From G020354785 sp964461435 (lineage in GTDB: Bacteria; Bacteroidota; Bacteroidia; Bacteroidales; UBA10428), in the NCBI GenBank assembly GCA_964461435.1, contig CAYWUI010000013.1, positions 1-64,000 of the forward strand: a DNA stretch of 64,000 bases, in the 5' to 3' direction. Below the pieces are notes generated by a model. That model was not told the DNA's origin, made no database searches, and was given only the letters and a program-made list of their open reading frames with translations. Positions within the stretch are counted from its first letter, which is position 1, and the number at the start of each line of letters is the position of its first letter. The translations under genes were made by a program, and so were the position numbers. This document shows, piece after piece, positions 36,601 to 44,809 of this stretch.

Positions 36601-37778
36601 AGGCTCATTATCCGGCTGAGTTCATGGCTTCGGTATTAAGCAGGAATCTTAATGACATTAAGAAAATTACCGTATTTATGGATGAATGCAAAAGAATGGG
36701 TCTGAAGGTGCTTGTTCCTGACATAAATGAAAGCAATATCAGATTTACGGTAAACAGGGATGGTAATATCCGCTTTGGCATGGCAGCGATAAAAGGAATA
36801 GGTGAGTCTGCCGTACAGCATATTATAGAGGAAAGGAACAAAAAGGGGCCCTTTAAAGATATTTTTGATTTTGTTGAAAGAGTGAATCTTACTACTATTA
36901 ACAAGAGAAGTATTGAAGCATTGGCAATGGCAGGGGGATTCGACAGTTTTAAAGATATAAAAAGAAGCCAGTACTTCGAGTGCGGAGTTAATGATGTAAG
37001 CTTTATTGAACATTTGATAAGATATGGAAATAAGATTAAAAGTGAGTCTGGTGCCGAACCTACACTATTTGGGGATATTGAAGAAATTGAGATAGCCAGG
37101 CCACAAATTCCGGACTGCGAAGAATGGTCCAACCTTACCAGACTTAATAAAGAAAAAGAATTAATAGGGATATATCTTTCTGCCCATCCTCTTGACAACT
37201 ACAAACTGGAAATTGAAACCTTCTGTAACACAAAACTTTCTGAGTTCAGGAATATTGATAACCTTAAAGACAGGGAGATTGCGGTCTCGGGAATTGTAAC
37301 CGGAGTGAAGAATGCCATGACAAAAACAGGGAAACCCTATGGGGTATTTACTCTTGAAGATTATTCGGATTCATACACAATGACACTTTTTGGATTTGAT
37401 TATGAGAATTACAGAAACTATTTATTTGAAGGATATACACTTTTAATAAAAGGTAATGTTCAGAAGAATACCTGGAAAAATAACGGGGAGCTGGAGTTTA
37501 AGATCAAAAGTATTTTAATACTTAATAATGCAAGGGAGGAACTTATTAAAAGCATATTAATCAGGATACCTGTTGATGTTCTTTCAGAAAAGCTGCTGAA
37601 CGATATTAAAAGTCATATTATTAACAAAAACGGAAAAACAAACTTAAAATTTTTAATTTATGATGATAAAGAAAGTATAAGTGTCGAGATGTTTTCAAGG
37701 AATTATACTATTTATCCATCCAATCAGTTTATTTCATATCTTGAAAATATTCCTGAAATTGATTATAAGGTGAATTAA
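33603..37778 (+). CDS. dnaE: DNA polymerase III alpha subunit with fused N-terminal 3'-5' exonuclease
   Basis: Replicative polymerase of 1391 residues. Residues ~1-185 form a DEDDh exonuclease like the epsilon subunit DnaQ: ExoI DTETTGLP, ExoII GHNIDFDKS and ExoIII HNASAD (HxAxxD). A ~45-residue acidic linker leads to the PHP domain (~232-440) with HLHVHTQYSILDG, ITDHGNMFG and ATNDVHF, whose metal-binding His and Asp look intact. The polymerase core follows with GPGRGSAAGSVVAYCL and the catalytic Asp pair in MPDIDIDF, then fingers, tandem HhH and an OB domain (VSGIVTGVKNAMTKTGKPYG). The C-terminal region after ~1290 is a weakly conserved tail. The fusion provides proofreading in cis; separate DnaQ would be dispensable. 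trxA follows 30 bp later. Confidence 0.95.
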   Translation: MFLILDTETTGLPEKYNAPVSDVDNWPRLVQLAWQLHDNKGELIGSENFIIKPEGFTIPFSAEKVHGISTEKAREEGKDLNFVLREFAKAIEKCGFIIGHNIDFDKSIIGAEFIRAKISNSLFEKTSICTKEESTGYCAIPDIRGGKYKWPTLAELYRKLFNEDLRGAHNASADVSSTARCFFELLRTGVIDRVKFNISEDILKEPVKENTEQIKSAEVETESGKDNDKPPSHFAHLHVHTQYSILDGAADIKELLIKTREDEMTALAITDHGNMFGVKEFHDEAINQGIKPILGCEVYVARRSRFDKADRSDGSGFHLLLLAKNKEGYQNLIKLVSYGWTEGFYYKPRVDKDLLRKYRNGLIACSACLKGEIPYAIKNKDYDQAKKLVLEYKDIFGGDFYLELQRHKSDGQQTDNSVYQDQVYVNSQLRKLSVETGVKYIATNDVHFINREDAKAHDILLCISTGKDINDTSRLRYTGQEWLKTREEMMKLFSDLPDAITNTREIEEKIEVYSLDNDPVMPDFPIPEGVRDADEFLRKITWEGAKRRYPQISKDLEERIEFELGTIKKMGYPGYFLIIWDVIKAAREMGVSVGPGRGSAAGSVVAYCLRITDIDPIRYNLLFERFLNPDRISMPDIDIDFDEDGREKVLQWIVNKYGREKVAHIITFGTMAPRMAIRDVARVLKLELSEADRLAKLVPEGPGITFRRAYEEVPELVREKNSSNELIARTLKYAEVLQGSVRQTGVHACGIIIGKNALEEHIPICINKDADLFVTQYDGKHVMSVGMLKMDFLGLKTLSIIKDTVDNIKDSKGDEIDIENIPLDDKKTFGLYSKGETTGLFQFESDGMKKHLRALRPNRFEDLIAMNALYRPGPMEYIPNYTSRKHGKDKIIYDLPEMEDYLRDTYGITVYQEQVMLLSQKLAGFTKGMADSLRKAMGKKIKSMMDELQEKFIDGCINNGYEEDKARKIWKDWEAFAHYAFNKSHSTCYAYVSYQTAYLKAHYPAEFMASVLSRNLNDIKKITVFMDECKRMGLKVLVPDINESNIRFTVNRDGNIRFGMAAIKGIGESAVQHIIEERNKKGPFKDIFDFVERVNLTTINKRSIEALAMAGGFDSFKDIKRSQYFECGVNDVSFIEHLIRYGNKIKSESGAEPTLFGDIEEIEIARPQIPDCEEWSNLTRLNKEKELIGIYLSAHPLDNYKLEIETFCNTKLSEFRNIDNLKDREIAVSGIVTGVKNAMTKTGKPYGVFTLEDYSDSYTMTLFGFDYENYRNYLFEGYTLLIKGNVQKNTWKNNGELEFKIKSILILNNAREELIKSILIRIPVDVLSEKLLNDIKSHIINKNGKTNLKFLIYDDKESISVEMFSRNYTIYPSNQFISYLENIPEIDYKVN

Positions 37779-37808
37779 TTTATAAACATAATATTAAAAA
37801 TGTAAGCT

Positions 37809-38126
37809 ATGACTATAGAGTTAAATGATTCTAATTTTGACGAAATTGTATTAAAGTCGCAAAAACCTGCAATGGTTGATTTTTGGGCTGAATGGTGTGG
37901 CCCATGCCGCCTGGTTGGTCCAATAGTTAGTGAAATGGCAAAGGAATATGAGGGAAAGGCTGTTATAGGGAAGGTTGATGTAGATAGTAATCCGGGGATT
38001 TCAGCTAAATATGGTATCAGAAGCATACCTACGATTCTTTTCTTTAAGGATGGAGAAATTGTGAATAAACAGGTTGGTGCTGTACCCAGAAGCAACCTGG
38101 TAGGGAAACTGGAGGAGCTTTTTTAA
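37809..38126 (+). CDS. trxA: Thioredoxin
   Basis: Cytoplasmic thioredoxin, 105 residues, full length with no signal peptide. The redox site is Cys30-Gly-Pro-Cys33 in DFWAEWCGPCRLVGP, and the cis-Pro loop is RSIPTILFF. It reduces disulfides in ribonucleotide reductase, peroxiredoxins and other targets. It is 30 bp after dnaE on the same strand, an arrangement common in Bacteroidota, so probably co-transcribed. Confidence 0.97.
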   Translation: MTIELNDSNFDEIVLKSQKPAMVDFWAEWCGPCRLVGPIVSEMAKEYEGKAVIGKVDVDSNPGISAKYGIRSIPTILFFKDGEIVNKQVGAVPRSNLVGKLEELF

Positions 38127-38174
38127 AAGTATTTAAAATCATCTTTAAGGCAACCATGAATATTTTATCCTTAT

Positions 38175-39164
38175 ATGTTTCTTAAATTATTTATTAGCAA
38201 GCAGCAATTTATTATAATATTAGTACTGTTATTGGCAGTGGCATTCTGGATGCCTTCGATGATAAATTATAAATATACGCTTTTTGTTTTTGATTTTTAT
38301 CCCACTCCTGTTTACAGTACCTTTCAGTTTGTTGAATATTCATATCCCCTGGCCACTGTAATAATATCACTTATTTTACTCCTGATATCAGGATTTTTGT
38401 TAGTCCGTTTAAATGTTCAGTTCTTTTTCATTCAGACCAGAACCCAGTTGCCCGCCTTTTTATATATATTTATCTGCAGCAGTTTCATTCCTTTACAAAG
38501 ATTCAATCCGGTATTAATTAGTTGCATATTCCTGATAATGGCTGTTTTTAGAATTTTTGATACTTTTAAGAAAGAACAAATTTGTTTTAACTATTTTGAT
38601 GCCGCATTATTAATATCTATAGGGAGCATGTTTTATTTTAATTTAATTTTTTTTATAGTCATAGTCTGGATAGGCTTAATAATATTAAGGCCATTTATAT
38701 GGCGCGAATGGGTTTTTACATTAATAGGGATAGCGCTTCCCTATATTATACTTTTTTCCTGTTATTATTTGCTGGATATGAATATTAACAATCTTCTGGA
38801 TACCTATAAAAGTTATTTTATCTACGAAAGATACGATATAAACTTCAACCTGTCCTATCTGCTTCTTGCAATTTATTATTTGATAATGCTATTGATAAGT
38901 AGTATACATATGGTAAGTGTGTATCAGGTAAAGAAGATTTATTCCAGAAAATACTTTATGTTCTTTTTGTGGCTTTTTATTATTACGCTTGCAATTTATT
39001 TTGTTATACCTTCAGCCGGCTATGAAATGATAATTATAACAGCATTATCCATATCTTTTCTTTTTACCCATTTCTTTGTAAACGTTAAGCCTAACTGGTT
39101 CAACAGGATACTTTTTGATATGTTCTTTGGAGTTCTTATATATTTAAGGCTGGCAAATATATAG
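38175..39164 (+). CDS. Polytopic membrane protein, probably DUF6427 family
   Basis: A 329-residue protein with about ten hydrophobic helices from residue 12 to the C-terminus. The segment RTQLPAFLYIFICSSFIP, then a conserved Pro-rich bend in ILRPFIWREWVFTLIGIALPY, fits the DUF6427 group found in Bacteroidota as I recall it, sometimes mis-annotated as carotene monooxygenase. No catalytic motif is visible. It follows trxA by 48 bp; the next gene is convergent. Function unknown, family assignment moderate. Confidence 0.6.
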   Translation: MFLKLFISKQQFIIILVLLLAVAFWMPSMINYKYTLFVFDFYPTPVYSTFQFVEYSYPLATVIISLILLLISGFLLVRLNVQFFFIQTRTQLPAFLYIFICSSFIPLQRFNPVLISCIFLIMAVFRIFDTFKKEQICFNYFDAALLISIGSMFYFNLIFFIVIVWIGLIILRPFIWREWVFTLIGIALPYIILFSCYYLLDMNINNLLDTYKSYFIYERYDINFNLSYLLLAIYYLIMLLISSIHMVSVYQVKKIYSRKYFMFFLWLFIITLAIYFVIPSAGYEMIIITALSISFLFTHFFVNVKPNWFNRILFDMFFGVLIYLRLANI

Positions 39165-39172
39165 GATTAAAG

Positions 39173-39613
39173 TTAAAATTTTTTCACCAGGGATAGTATA
39201 CCTACAGCTTCTCCTGCTTTCCCTTCCTTAAATGATATAAAGACATGATATACTCCTGTCTTCTGGCATTTAAAATCGAAATAAGGGAATTCTTTGCCTG
39301 TGGCCTGGATAAATGTACTGCCCAACAATCTGTTCATATCCATTAATTGAAGTACCGCATCGCCGTCGGAATTAGGAGCTGTGCATATTGAAAATCTATA
39401 CATGGCATTTTTACTTAGAATCATTGCAAACCTGGCTGTAGGAGGAGCACCTCCAGGTGTGCCTGCATCCAGCTTTACAGTAAAGTCCTTTAAATATAAG
39501 ACATTGCCGACATTTGCTGCACACTGGGCTACTAATTGTGTTAAATCCTGGGAATAAAGCGTTGTACTGAAAAAGATTAATAATACTGAGATAGTCTTTA
39601 TAATGGTTTTCAT
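39173..39613 (-). CDS. Small secreted protein of unknown function
   Basis: A 146-residue exported protein. The signal peptide MKTIIKTISVLLIFFSTTLYSQ is clear. The mature part (~125 residues) is predicted as beta-rich and ends in YFDFKCQKTGVYHVFISFKE followed by GKAGEAVGILSLVKK; three cysteines are present. The pattern recalls pre-peptidase-like or periplasmic beta-sandwich domains, but no family is certain. It is the last gene of the minus-strand signalling array and is 98 bp after a lipoprotein gene. Location suggests an envelope-side partner of the array, which is inference. Confidence 0.55.
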   Translation of the reverse strand: MKTIIKTISVLLIFFSTTLYSQDLTQLVAQCAANVGNVLYLKDFTVKLDAGTPGGAPPTARFAMILSKNAMYRFSICTAPNSDGDAVLQLMDMNRLLGSTFIQATGKEFPYFDFKCQKTGVYHVFISFKEGKAGEAVGILSLVKKF

Positions 39614-39711
39614 TATTTTATTTTTGTTTGATTATTGACTGTTTAATACAATTAGTTTTTTATTATTGAGATTATTAGTCAGACCAATAAATTGCAAGGT
39701 GACAATATGAA

Positions 39712-40614
39712 CTATACTTTAATAAGCTTATCCCTGATTTCTTTGGTAATTGCTATTATGTCTTTCAGTTGATCATCTGATATTTTAACAATGCTTTCTT
39801 CATTTTGAATAATTATAAGCATGCCGTCTTGTTCAATTGACTCGGGGACGCCGGGAGTATAGGTTATTTCTATATCTTTAAAGTAGACATTGATTTTACG
39901 TAAATCTTCCAGCAAACCTGCAAACCGTTTATTTTTTTTATAATTATCAATAATAAGTATTAGTTTTTCCAGGATTATTTTCTGCTCTCCTATTCTTTCA
40001 GCCAGCTCGGGATGGTTTGGTGAATCATTTGCAACCTGCGTGGCAAGGTATAATCCTTCAATCCAGACTCCGGTTATAATCAGGGCACTTTCCCCGCTTC
40101 TATCGTTGTCCCGCAAATACTGATCCATTTCGTTAAAGCTACGTAATGACAAGTACATCAGTGAATCAAGGTTCTGATAATTCTGGGCAAGTCTTTTCAG
40201 TGTAGTGAAGTCAAAAAACTGGCCCACCCTAATTTCATCGGCCAGAGTTTTAATTGCTGAAATGTATTCTATTACCGATGAGGTTTTATTGTACATATTG
40301 AGATACCCCAGATCAGCAGCATATATACCTAAGCTCAGAGCCTGGCTAAAACGGTCTGATAAATCATCAGCATGATGAGTAGAGGCAAGATATTTATTTG
40401 AATATTCTACTCCCAGTTCTTTTACCAGTGCTGCCATTTCAACCGGAGATGAAACACTTTGTATTATATCGTCAATAGTTTCTTTAGAAATTTCCAAATC
40501 TCCTTCCAGCATTTCAGATTCATCTAATTCCAGAATTCCTGATTTATCTCCTCCTGATTTACAAGATATTAACAGGACCATAATAAACAGAACAATAATT
40601 GTATTCTTTAACAT
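39712..40614 (-). CDS. Lipoprotein of unknown function, helical
   Basis: A 300-residue lipoprotein with signal MLKNTIIVLFIMVLLISC and lipobox Cys18. After an acidic linker (~25-45) the protein is almost wholly helical (~50-270), with DLSDRFSQALSLGIYAADLG and DSLMYLSLRSFNEMDQYLRD as recognisable segments. Homologous lipoproteins are common in Bacteroidota but uncharacterised as far as I know. It follows the TerB-ABCG transporter gene by 73 bp and has its own possible -7 element, and precedes the small secreted protein. It may be an outer-membrane or periplasmic partner of the transporter. Confidence 0.6.
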   Translation of the reverse strand: MLKNTIIVLFIMVLLISCKSGGDKSGILELDESEMLEGDLEISKETIDDIIQSVSSPVEMAALVKELGVEYSNKYLASTHHADDLSDRFSQALSLGIYAADLGYLNMYNKTSSVIEYISAIKTLADEIRVGQFFDFTTLKRLAQNYQNLDSLMYLSLRSFNEMDQYLRDNDRSGESALIITGVWIEGLYLATQVANDSPNHPELAERIGEQKIILEKLILIIDNYKKNKRFAGLLEDLRKINVYFKDIEITYTPGVPESIEQDGMLIIIQNEESIVKISDDQLKDIIAITKEIRDKLIKV

Positions 40615-40637
40615 GGTTTATATTATTTAGTATTATA

Positions 40638-40645
40638 CAAATTTA
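40638..40645 (-). promoter_or_regulatory. Candidate -7 element for the 39712-40614 lipoprotein gene
   Basis: On the minus strand TAAATTTG matches TAnnTTTG and lies ~24 bp upstream of the ATG. The -33 position reads close to TTTA rather than TTTG. It would allow the last two genes of the array to be expressed separately from the transporter. Confidence 0.4.
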
Positions 40646-40687
40646 GCAATGCATATAAAGATATTAAAAATCTGATTCTTTTGAAAC

Positions 40688-43600
40688 CTAATTTCTTCTT
40701 TTTAATCTGTCAGATAATGTTAAAAGCTTTTTTAATAATTCGAAATACAATATTACATAACATATAAGTGTGAGAATCCATATGATAGAGACGTTGAACC
40801 AATATGTATCATAATATTTACCCATAAAATATTTTTCAGGTGAGAAAAAATGAGACCTGAAATCCAGTTTATTTTTTATTACAGGATCCTGGTAAATGGG
40901 ATCAAAATGTTGAATCAGTTCATGCCTGAATTCAAGTATTTTATTTGTTTCGTAATATTTTGTTACAATTTCAGCTACAGGGATATTATGATAGTTGTTT
41001 CTTAAACGGTAGAATATCCGGGCTTGCGTCGTGTCGGCAAGATTCTTATTTATTAATTTCTGTTTTAGTTCGTCTGCCTTGTTACCTTCTTTAGAATAAA
41101 GGTTATCTAATTCATCCAGATAGATACTTACTTTTCTTCCAACTCTATGATTATAGTCTTCAGGATTAAGCTTATCCAGGGCATCAAATTTTATCCCGGG
41201 GACTATATTCATTTCTTTTGTGATCTCATTGTATATAACCTTTAAAGCACTTTTTGTATCATTTATGGTGCCTTTGTTATTGACTTCGTTATTAATATCC
41301 CTTAGTCTTTTCTTTAGCTCAGGAATCCAGTATTCTGTTTTAAAGTCTGCCTGGCTTATTTTCTTGTCATATTTATAAAATGATTTATTGAATTTATTAT
41401 CCTTAAACTGGTGAACCATAAGTGCCTCGTATGTCCACTTTGTTGGCATAACTTCTGCTATCCAGGGCACTTTGTCTACTCTTGATATACTGCGGTTTAA
41501 TTTGTCAAAGCTGAACATTGCCCCGCTGAGGATCATCATTGGTATTATCAGAAGGGGGATAATAATATATATGGTGACAGCTGAATTAAATGAAGCCGAT
41601 ATATTTAAGCCAAGCATATTTGCAAATGCCGATGTTGAGAAAAGTGCAAACCAGTATATAAAATACATATCCCTTATTCGCAGTATTGAATTTGCAATTA
41701 TTACAAATAGGAAACACTGGATAGCTGATAGTATGAATAGTATTAAAATCTTTGAAAGAAGGTAACTTGATCTGCTGAGATTCAGAAATGCTTCCCGTTT
41801 AAGCATTTTCCTGTCTCTGAATATTTCTTCAGCACTAACAGTAAGCCCCAGAAATAATGCAACAATAAGAGCCATAAATATAAAAACAGGTATATTCTCA
41901 TTTACGCGAAAGACATATTCATTTGATCTTGGATCTTCTATGTACCTGATGATGTAAGAGAGAATAAAGCCTAAAACAGGGGCTTCAAGCAGACTAAGAA
42001 CAATATACTGTGTATTGCTTATTTTGGACAGGAAATCTCTTATTGAGTATATTCTGAATTGCTTGAGCCAGCCGGGAATCTTCAGATTTTTAGGAGGAGA
42101 TTCACGTACTGTTTTTATTTCCCGCTGTTTTATGTTGCGCTTATAATATTCATGCCACTTCAGTGGTGATACTTTTCGTACGTCAGTATAATTTCCAAAT
42201 TCATCTACAACTTTAGCTTCTATAATATTAAATAAAAGTTCGGGATTTACATTACCACATGTGGGGCACTCGCCGATTTCACTGTTTATCTGGGCATCGA
42301 GTCTTTTATAATACATTACTGCTTCAACGGGATTGCCGTAATATATGAGATAACCACCCTCATCGAGGATGATCATTTTGTCAAACATTTTGTATATTTC
42401 TGAGCTTGGCTGGTGGATAACAACGAATATAAGCTTTCCCTTTAACGTAAGCTCAAGTAAAAGGTCCATAACATTTTCCGAATCCCTGGATGATAATCCC
42501 GATGTTGGTTCATCTATAAAAAGTATTGAAGGCTCCCTTATTAATTCAAGGGAAATGTTTAGTCTTTTTCTTTGTCCCCCGCTAATAGTTTTATTAAATG
42601 GAGAGCCTACCTTTAAATCTTTTTTATCAAACAATCCTAAGTTCTGAAGGGCTTTGTTGACAACCTCCACAATTTCGGCATCTGATTTATCTTTAAAACA
42701 GAGTTTAGCATTATAGTACAAATTCTGGAATACTGTTAATTCTTCCAGGAGAAGGTCATCCTGTGGTATTAATCCGATAACACCTTCAAGCTTTTCTTTT
42801 TCTTTATGCAGGTTTATGCCATTTATGATTACTTCTCCTTTAGACGGAGTTTCTATTCCTGCAAGAACATTAAGCAAGGTAGTCTTCCCTGTTCCACTGG
42901 AACCCATGATTCCGATTAATTTGCCGTGGCTTTCAGAAAAGCTTATATTTCTTATACCAATAGTGCCGTTTGGAAATTTAAACTCAAGATTTTTAGCGGA
43001 ATATGATATCAGGCTTGTTGTCAAGTCGGCGAGGAAGTGCGAGACAACATCACTGTAATATACAGGAGCGCTTTTTGGCAATTTTACTGTGCTGCCATTG
43101 GCAAACAAATATATTCTGTCATTTCTTATCGGAAGGCCATTGAGGTATAAGCTCTCATTGCCTGTATATTTTAAAAAATAAAGGTCAACGCTTTTTATTC
43201 GAAGAATAAAAATATCAGTATCGAGCTCTTTTGTAAGTATTTTTTTCGCGTTATTAAACTTACAGGGGTCATCGTTAATAATTAAAATATTAACATCATC
43301 AAGTTCTTCTATTTCATTTTTAATTACGAAGGATTCGATACTGGCAAATTCTTCTTTTGACACTTTGAAAACCTCGGCAACAGTGTTGATTATTGCCATT
43401 CTCTGATCTGTAAATTTACGGTCAGCATTCACGATCTCAAACAAACGTACAAGAACGACAACTTTTTGTTTCTGGGTTAGTGTTTTATTGATTTTTTTGC
43501 AAAGGCCAAGGATCCTGACGGAATCTCTAACGGAGGTCAGTTTCTTTTTATTTTTTTCTTCTTCTTCTTCTTCAATTTCGGCGCTTATAAGACCTGCATG

Positions 43601-43759
43601 TTCCTCAAAAAGTCCGAAATATTCTTTAACCTCTTCATCACTTAGTTGTTGTTGAAGAAAATTCTTAACGTATTCAACCTGAGTGATCTCAACTCCTTCA
43701 TCTTGTTTTGCAATTATTGCAAACAACTGCATTAAAGCCCTAAGAATTTCTTCACTCAT
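40688..43759 (-). CDS. ABCG-type ABC transporter with N-terminal TerB-like and FHA-like domains
   Basis: A 1023-residue protein. Residues ~1-150 are helical and acidic with a TerB (tellurite-resistance-like) arrangement (MQLFAIIAKQDEGVEITQVE, LVRLFEIVNADRKFTDQR). About 155-250 looks like a degenerate FHA/beta-sandwich domain. The nucleotide-binding domain (~255-480) has Walker A MGSSGTGKTTLLN, signature ISGGQRKRLNIS and Walker B ILFIDEPTSGLSS, closest to ABCG (White) proteins. A CPTCG pair follows at ~505. The membrane domain has six helices (~580-780 plus one at ~990-1010) split by a long helical periplasmic loop (~790-975). The fused ATPase/permease should act as a homodimer. It lies 46 bp after the SiaC-type gene. 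Substrate unknown. Confidence 0.82.
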   Translation of the reverse strand: MSEEILRALMQLFAIIAKQDEGVEITQVEYVKNFLQQQLSDEEVKEYFGLFEEHAGLISAEIEEEEEEKNKKKLTSVRDSVRILGLCKKINKTLTQKQKVVVLVRLFEIVNADRKFTDQRMAIINTVAEVFKVSKEEFASIESFVIKNEIEELDDVNILIINDDPCKFNNAKKILTKELDTDIFILRIKSVDLYFLKYTGNESLYLNGLPIRNDRIYLFANGSTVKLPKSAPVYYSDVVSHFLADLTTSLISYSAKNLEFKFPNGTIGIRNISFSESHGKLIGIMGSSGTGKTTLLNVLAGIETPSKGEVIINGINLHKEKEKLEGVIGLIPQDDLLLEELTVFQNLYYNAKLCFKDKSDAEIVEVVNKALQNLGLFDKKDLKVGSPFNKTISGGQRKRLNISLELIREPSILFIDEPTSGLSSRDSENVMDLLLELTLKGKLIFVVIHQPSSEIYKMFDKMIILDEGGYLIYYGNPVEAVMYYKRLDAQINSEIGECPTCGNVNPELLFNIIEAKVVDEFGNYTDVRKVSPLKWHEYYKRNIKQREIKTVRESPPKNLKIPGWLKQFRIYSIRDFLSKISNTQYIVLSLLEAPVLGFILSYIIRYIEDPRSNEYVFRVNENIPVFIFMALIVALFLGLTVSAEEIFRDRKMLKREAFLNLSRSSYLLSKILILFILSAIQCFLFVIIANSILRIRDMYFIYWFALFSTSAFANMLGLNISASFNSAVTIYIIIPLLIIPMMILSGAMFSFDKLNRSISRVDKVPWIAEVMPTKWTYEALMVHQFKDNKFNKSFYKYDKKISQADFKTEYWIPELKKRLRDINNEVNNKGTINDTKSALKVIYNEITKEMNIVPGIKFDALDKLNPEDYNHRVGRKVSIYLDELDNLYSKEGNKADELKQKLINKNLADTTQARIFYRLRNNYHNIPVAEIVTKYYETNKILEFRHELIQHFDPIYQDPVIKNKLDFRSHFFSPEKYFMGKYYDTYWFNVSIIWILTLICYVILYFELLKKLLTLSDRLKRRN

Positions 43760-43804
43760 TAACTAATTTAGTTTAATAACTAATACAGGAAATCAGAATA
43801 ATAT

Positions 43805-44185
43805 TTATGCCGAATAGCTAACCTGTTCAAAAGGAACATCCACAATATCTGCATATTCTTCTCCTGCCTCTTCCATATCTTCATCATCTTCAGGATAATG
43901 CCAGCGAATTAATACATCATTATTGTTTTCGTGCATTTCCTCCAGTTTCATCAGGATGTCGAGGAGCAACTTCGATGATGCAGTATTAAAGTAAGTTAAC
44001 TTAAAATTGAATATTGTTTTTTTATTTGGATTTTCAGCATACTCATTTAACCAGTTCAGCACCGGTTCATAGAATGCAGAAACATCCTCGGGTAATGAAC
44101 GGCCAGAAATTTCCATAACTTCATTTTCCGCGTCCAAAATTATTTTTGGTGTATCCTCTGTTCCTTGAATCTTTATTGTTTCCAT
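43805..44185 (-). CDS. SiaC-family phospho-regulated switch protein (DUF1987)
   Basis: A 126-residue protein of the SiaC/DUF1987 family. In Pseudomonas aeruginosa, SiaC is phosphorylated on Thr68 by the SiaB kinase, dephosphorylated by the SiaA PP2C phosphatase, and the unmodified form binds the diguanylate cyclase SiaD. Here the motif FKLTYFNTASSKLLLDIL places Thr at exactly position 68, so the switch residue is conserved. The protein is compact, with an acidic C-terminal tail (YPEDDEDMEEAGEEY). The upstream genes are a SiaB-type kinase (13 bp) and a SpoIIE phosphatase. No GGDEF gene is near; the next gene downstream is an ABCG transporter, so the output partner is likely different. Confidence 0.88.
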   Translation of the reverse strand: METIKIQGTEDTPKIILDAENEVMEISGRSLPEDVSAFYEPVLNWLNEYAENPNKKTIFNFKLTYFNTASSKLLLDILMKLEEMHENNNDVLIRWHYPEDDEDMEEAGEEYADIVDVPFEQVSYSA

Positions 44186-44198
44186 AGTATATTTATGT

Positions 44199-44780
44199 TT
44201 AAATCTCTTCTCTAGATATTGTTGAAGTTAATAAAAAGAATGAAGTATCATCGGAAATTGGCAGAAAATGGTATTCCAGTTCCTTTCCTGTTTTTCTTTT
44301 TATATCAATAAAACCAAGGCCTGCTCCCCCTTTTTCTGATAATCTTCCCTCTTTCATTTGTTTTTTATACAGCTGTTTAAGCTCATCTTTATCCATCCTG
44401 TTTATTGTTTCGAGCATTTCTGTGAGTTCTTCAATGCTGTCATTTTCAATAGCATTACCAGTGGTTACACTATATTCATTTTCTCCTTTGCTTACCAGGA
44501 ATATTCCTCTTCCCGAGAACAAATAATCATCAGATGTAAAATCTTCAGCATGTTTGCTAATGTTCTGAAGACATTCCACCATAACATGAAACACTTTTCT
44601 CTGAACTGATCCTGCTTCGTCATCTTTAGCCATATTTGATTCTGTCAAAGATGTAAAAGCTTTAGTTATCTGGTGAGTTATTTCACCTTCATAAACAAGG
44701 GTAATCTCGTGGGCTTTCATCGTTTTATAAAACTCATATACAAACTCGAGAAAACCTTTAATATCTTTGTTACTATCCAT
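44199..44780 (-). CDS. SiaB-family protein kinase (DUF6272)
   Basis: A 193-residue protein with a GHKL/histidine-kinase-like ATPase fold used as a Ser/Thr kinase in SiaB. The N-box is visible in VFHVMVECLQNISKHAED and the G-box in EKGGAGLGFIDIKRKTG. SiaB would phosphorylate Thr68 of the adjacent SiaC-type protein, switching it off. The gene is 13 bp upstream of SiaC and 29 bp downstream of the PP2C gene, the same A-B-C order as in Pseudomonas. Assignment is by motif and by neighbourhood; catalytic activity is inferred. Confidence 0.85.
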   Translation of the reverse strand: MDSNKDIKGFLEFVYEFYKTMKAHEITLVYEGEITHQITKAFTSLTESNMAKDDEAGSVQRKVFHVMVECLQNISKHAEDFTSDDYLFSGRGIFLVSKGENEYSVTTGNAIENDSIEELTEMLETINRMDKDELKQLYKKQMKEGRLSEKGGAGLGFIDIKRKTGKELEYHFLPISDDTSFFLLTSTISREEI

Positions 44781-44809
44781 ATTATTTATATTTAGTTAGG
44801 TTATTTGCA

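Noticed and set aside
36608..37198. Antisense open frame of ~200 codons opposite dnaE
   Set aside because: It is the shadow of a strongly coding strand with no start signals or family motifs.
43805..44185. SiaC-type protein as a c-di-GMP pathway component
   Set aside because: No GGDEF, EAL or PilZ protein is present in the window; the link to c-di-GMP cannot be claimed here.
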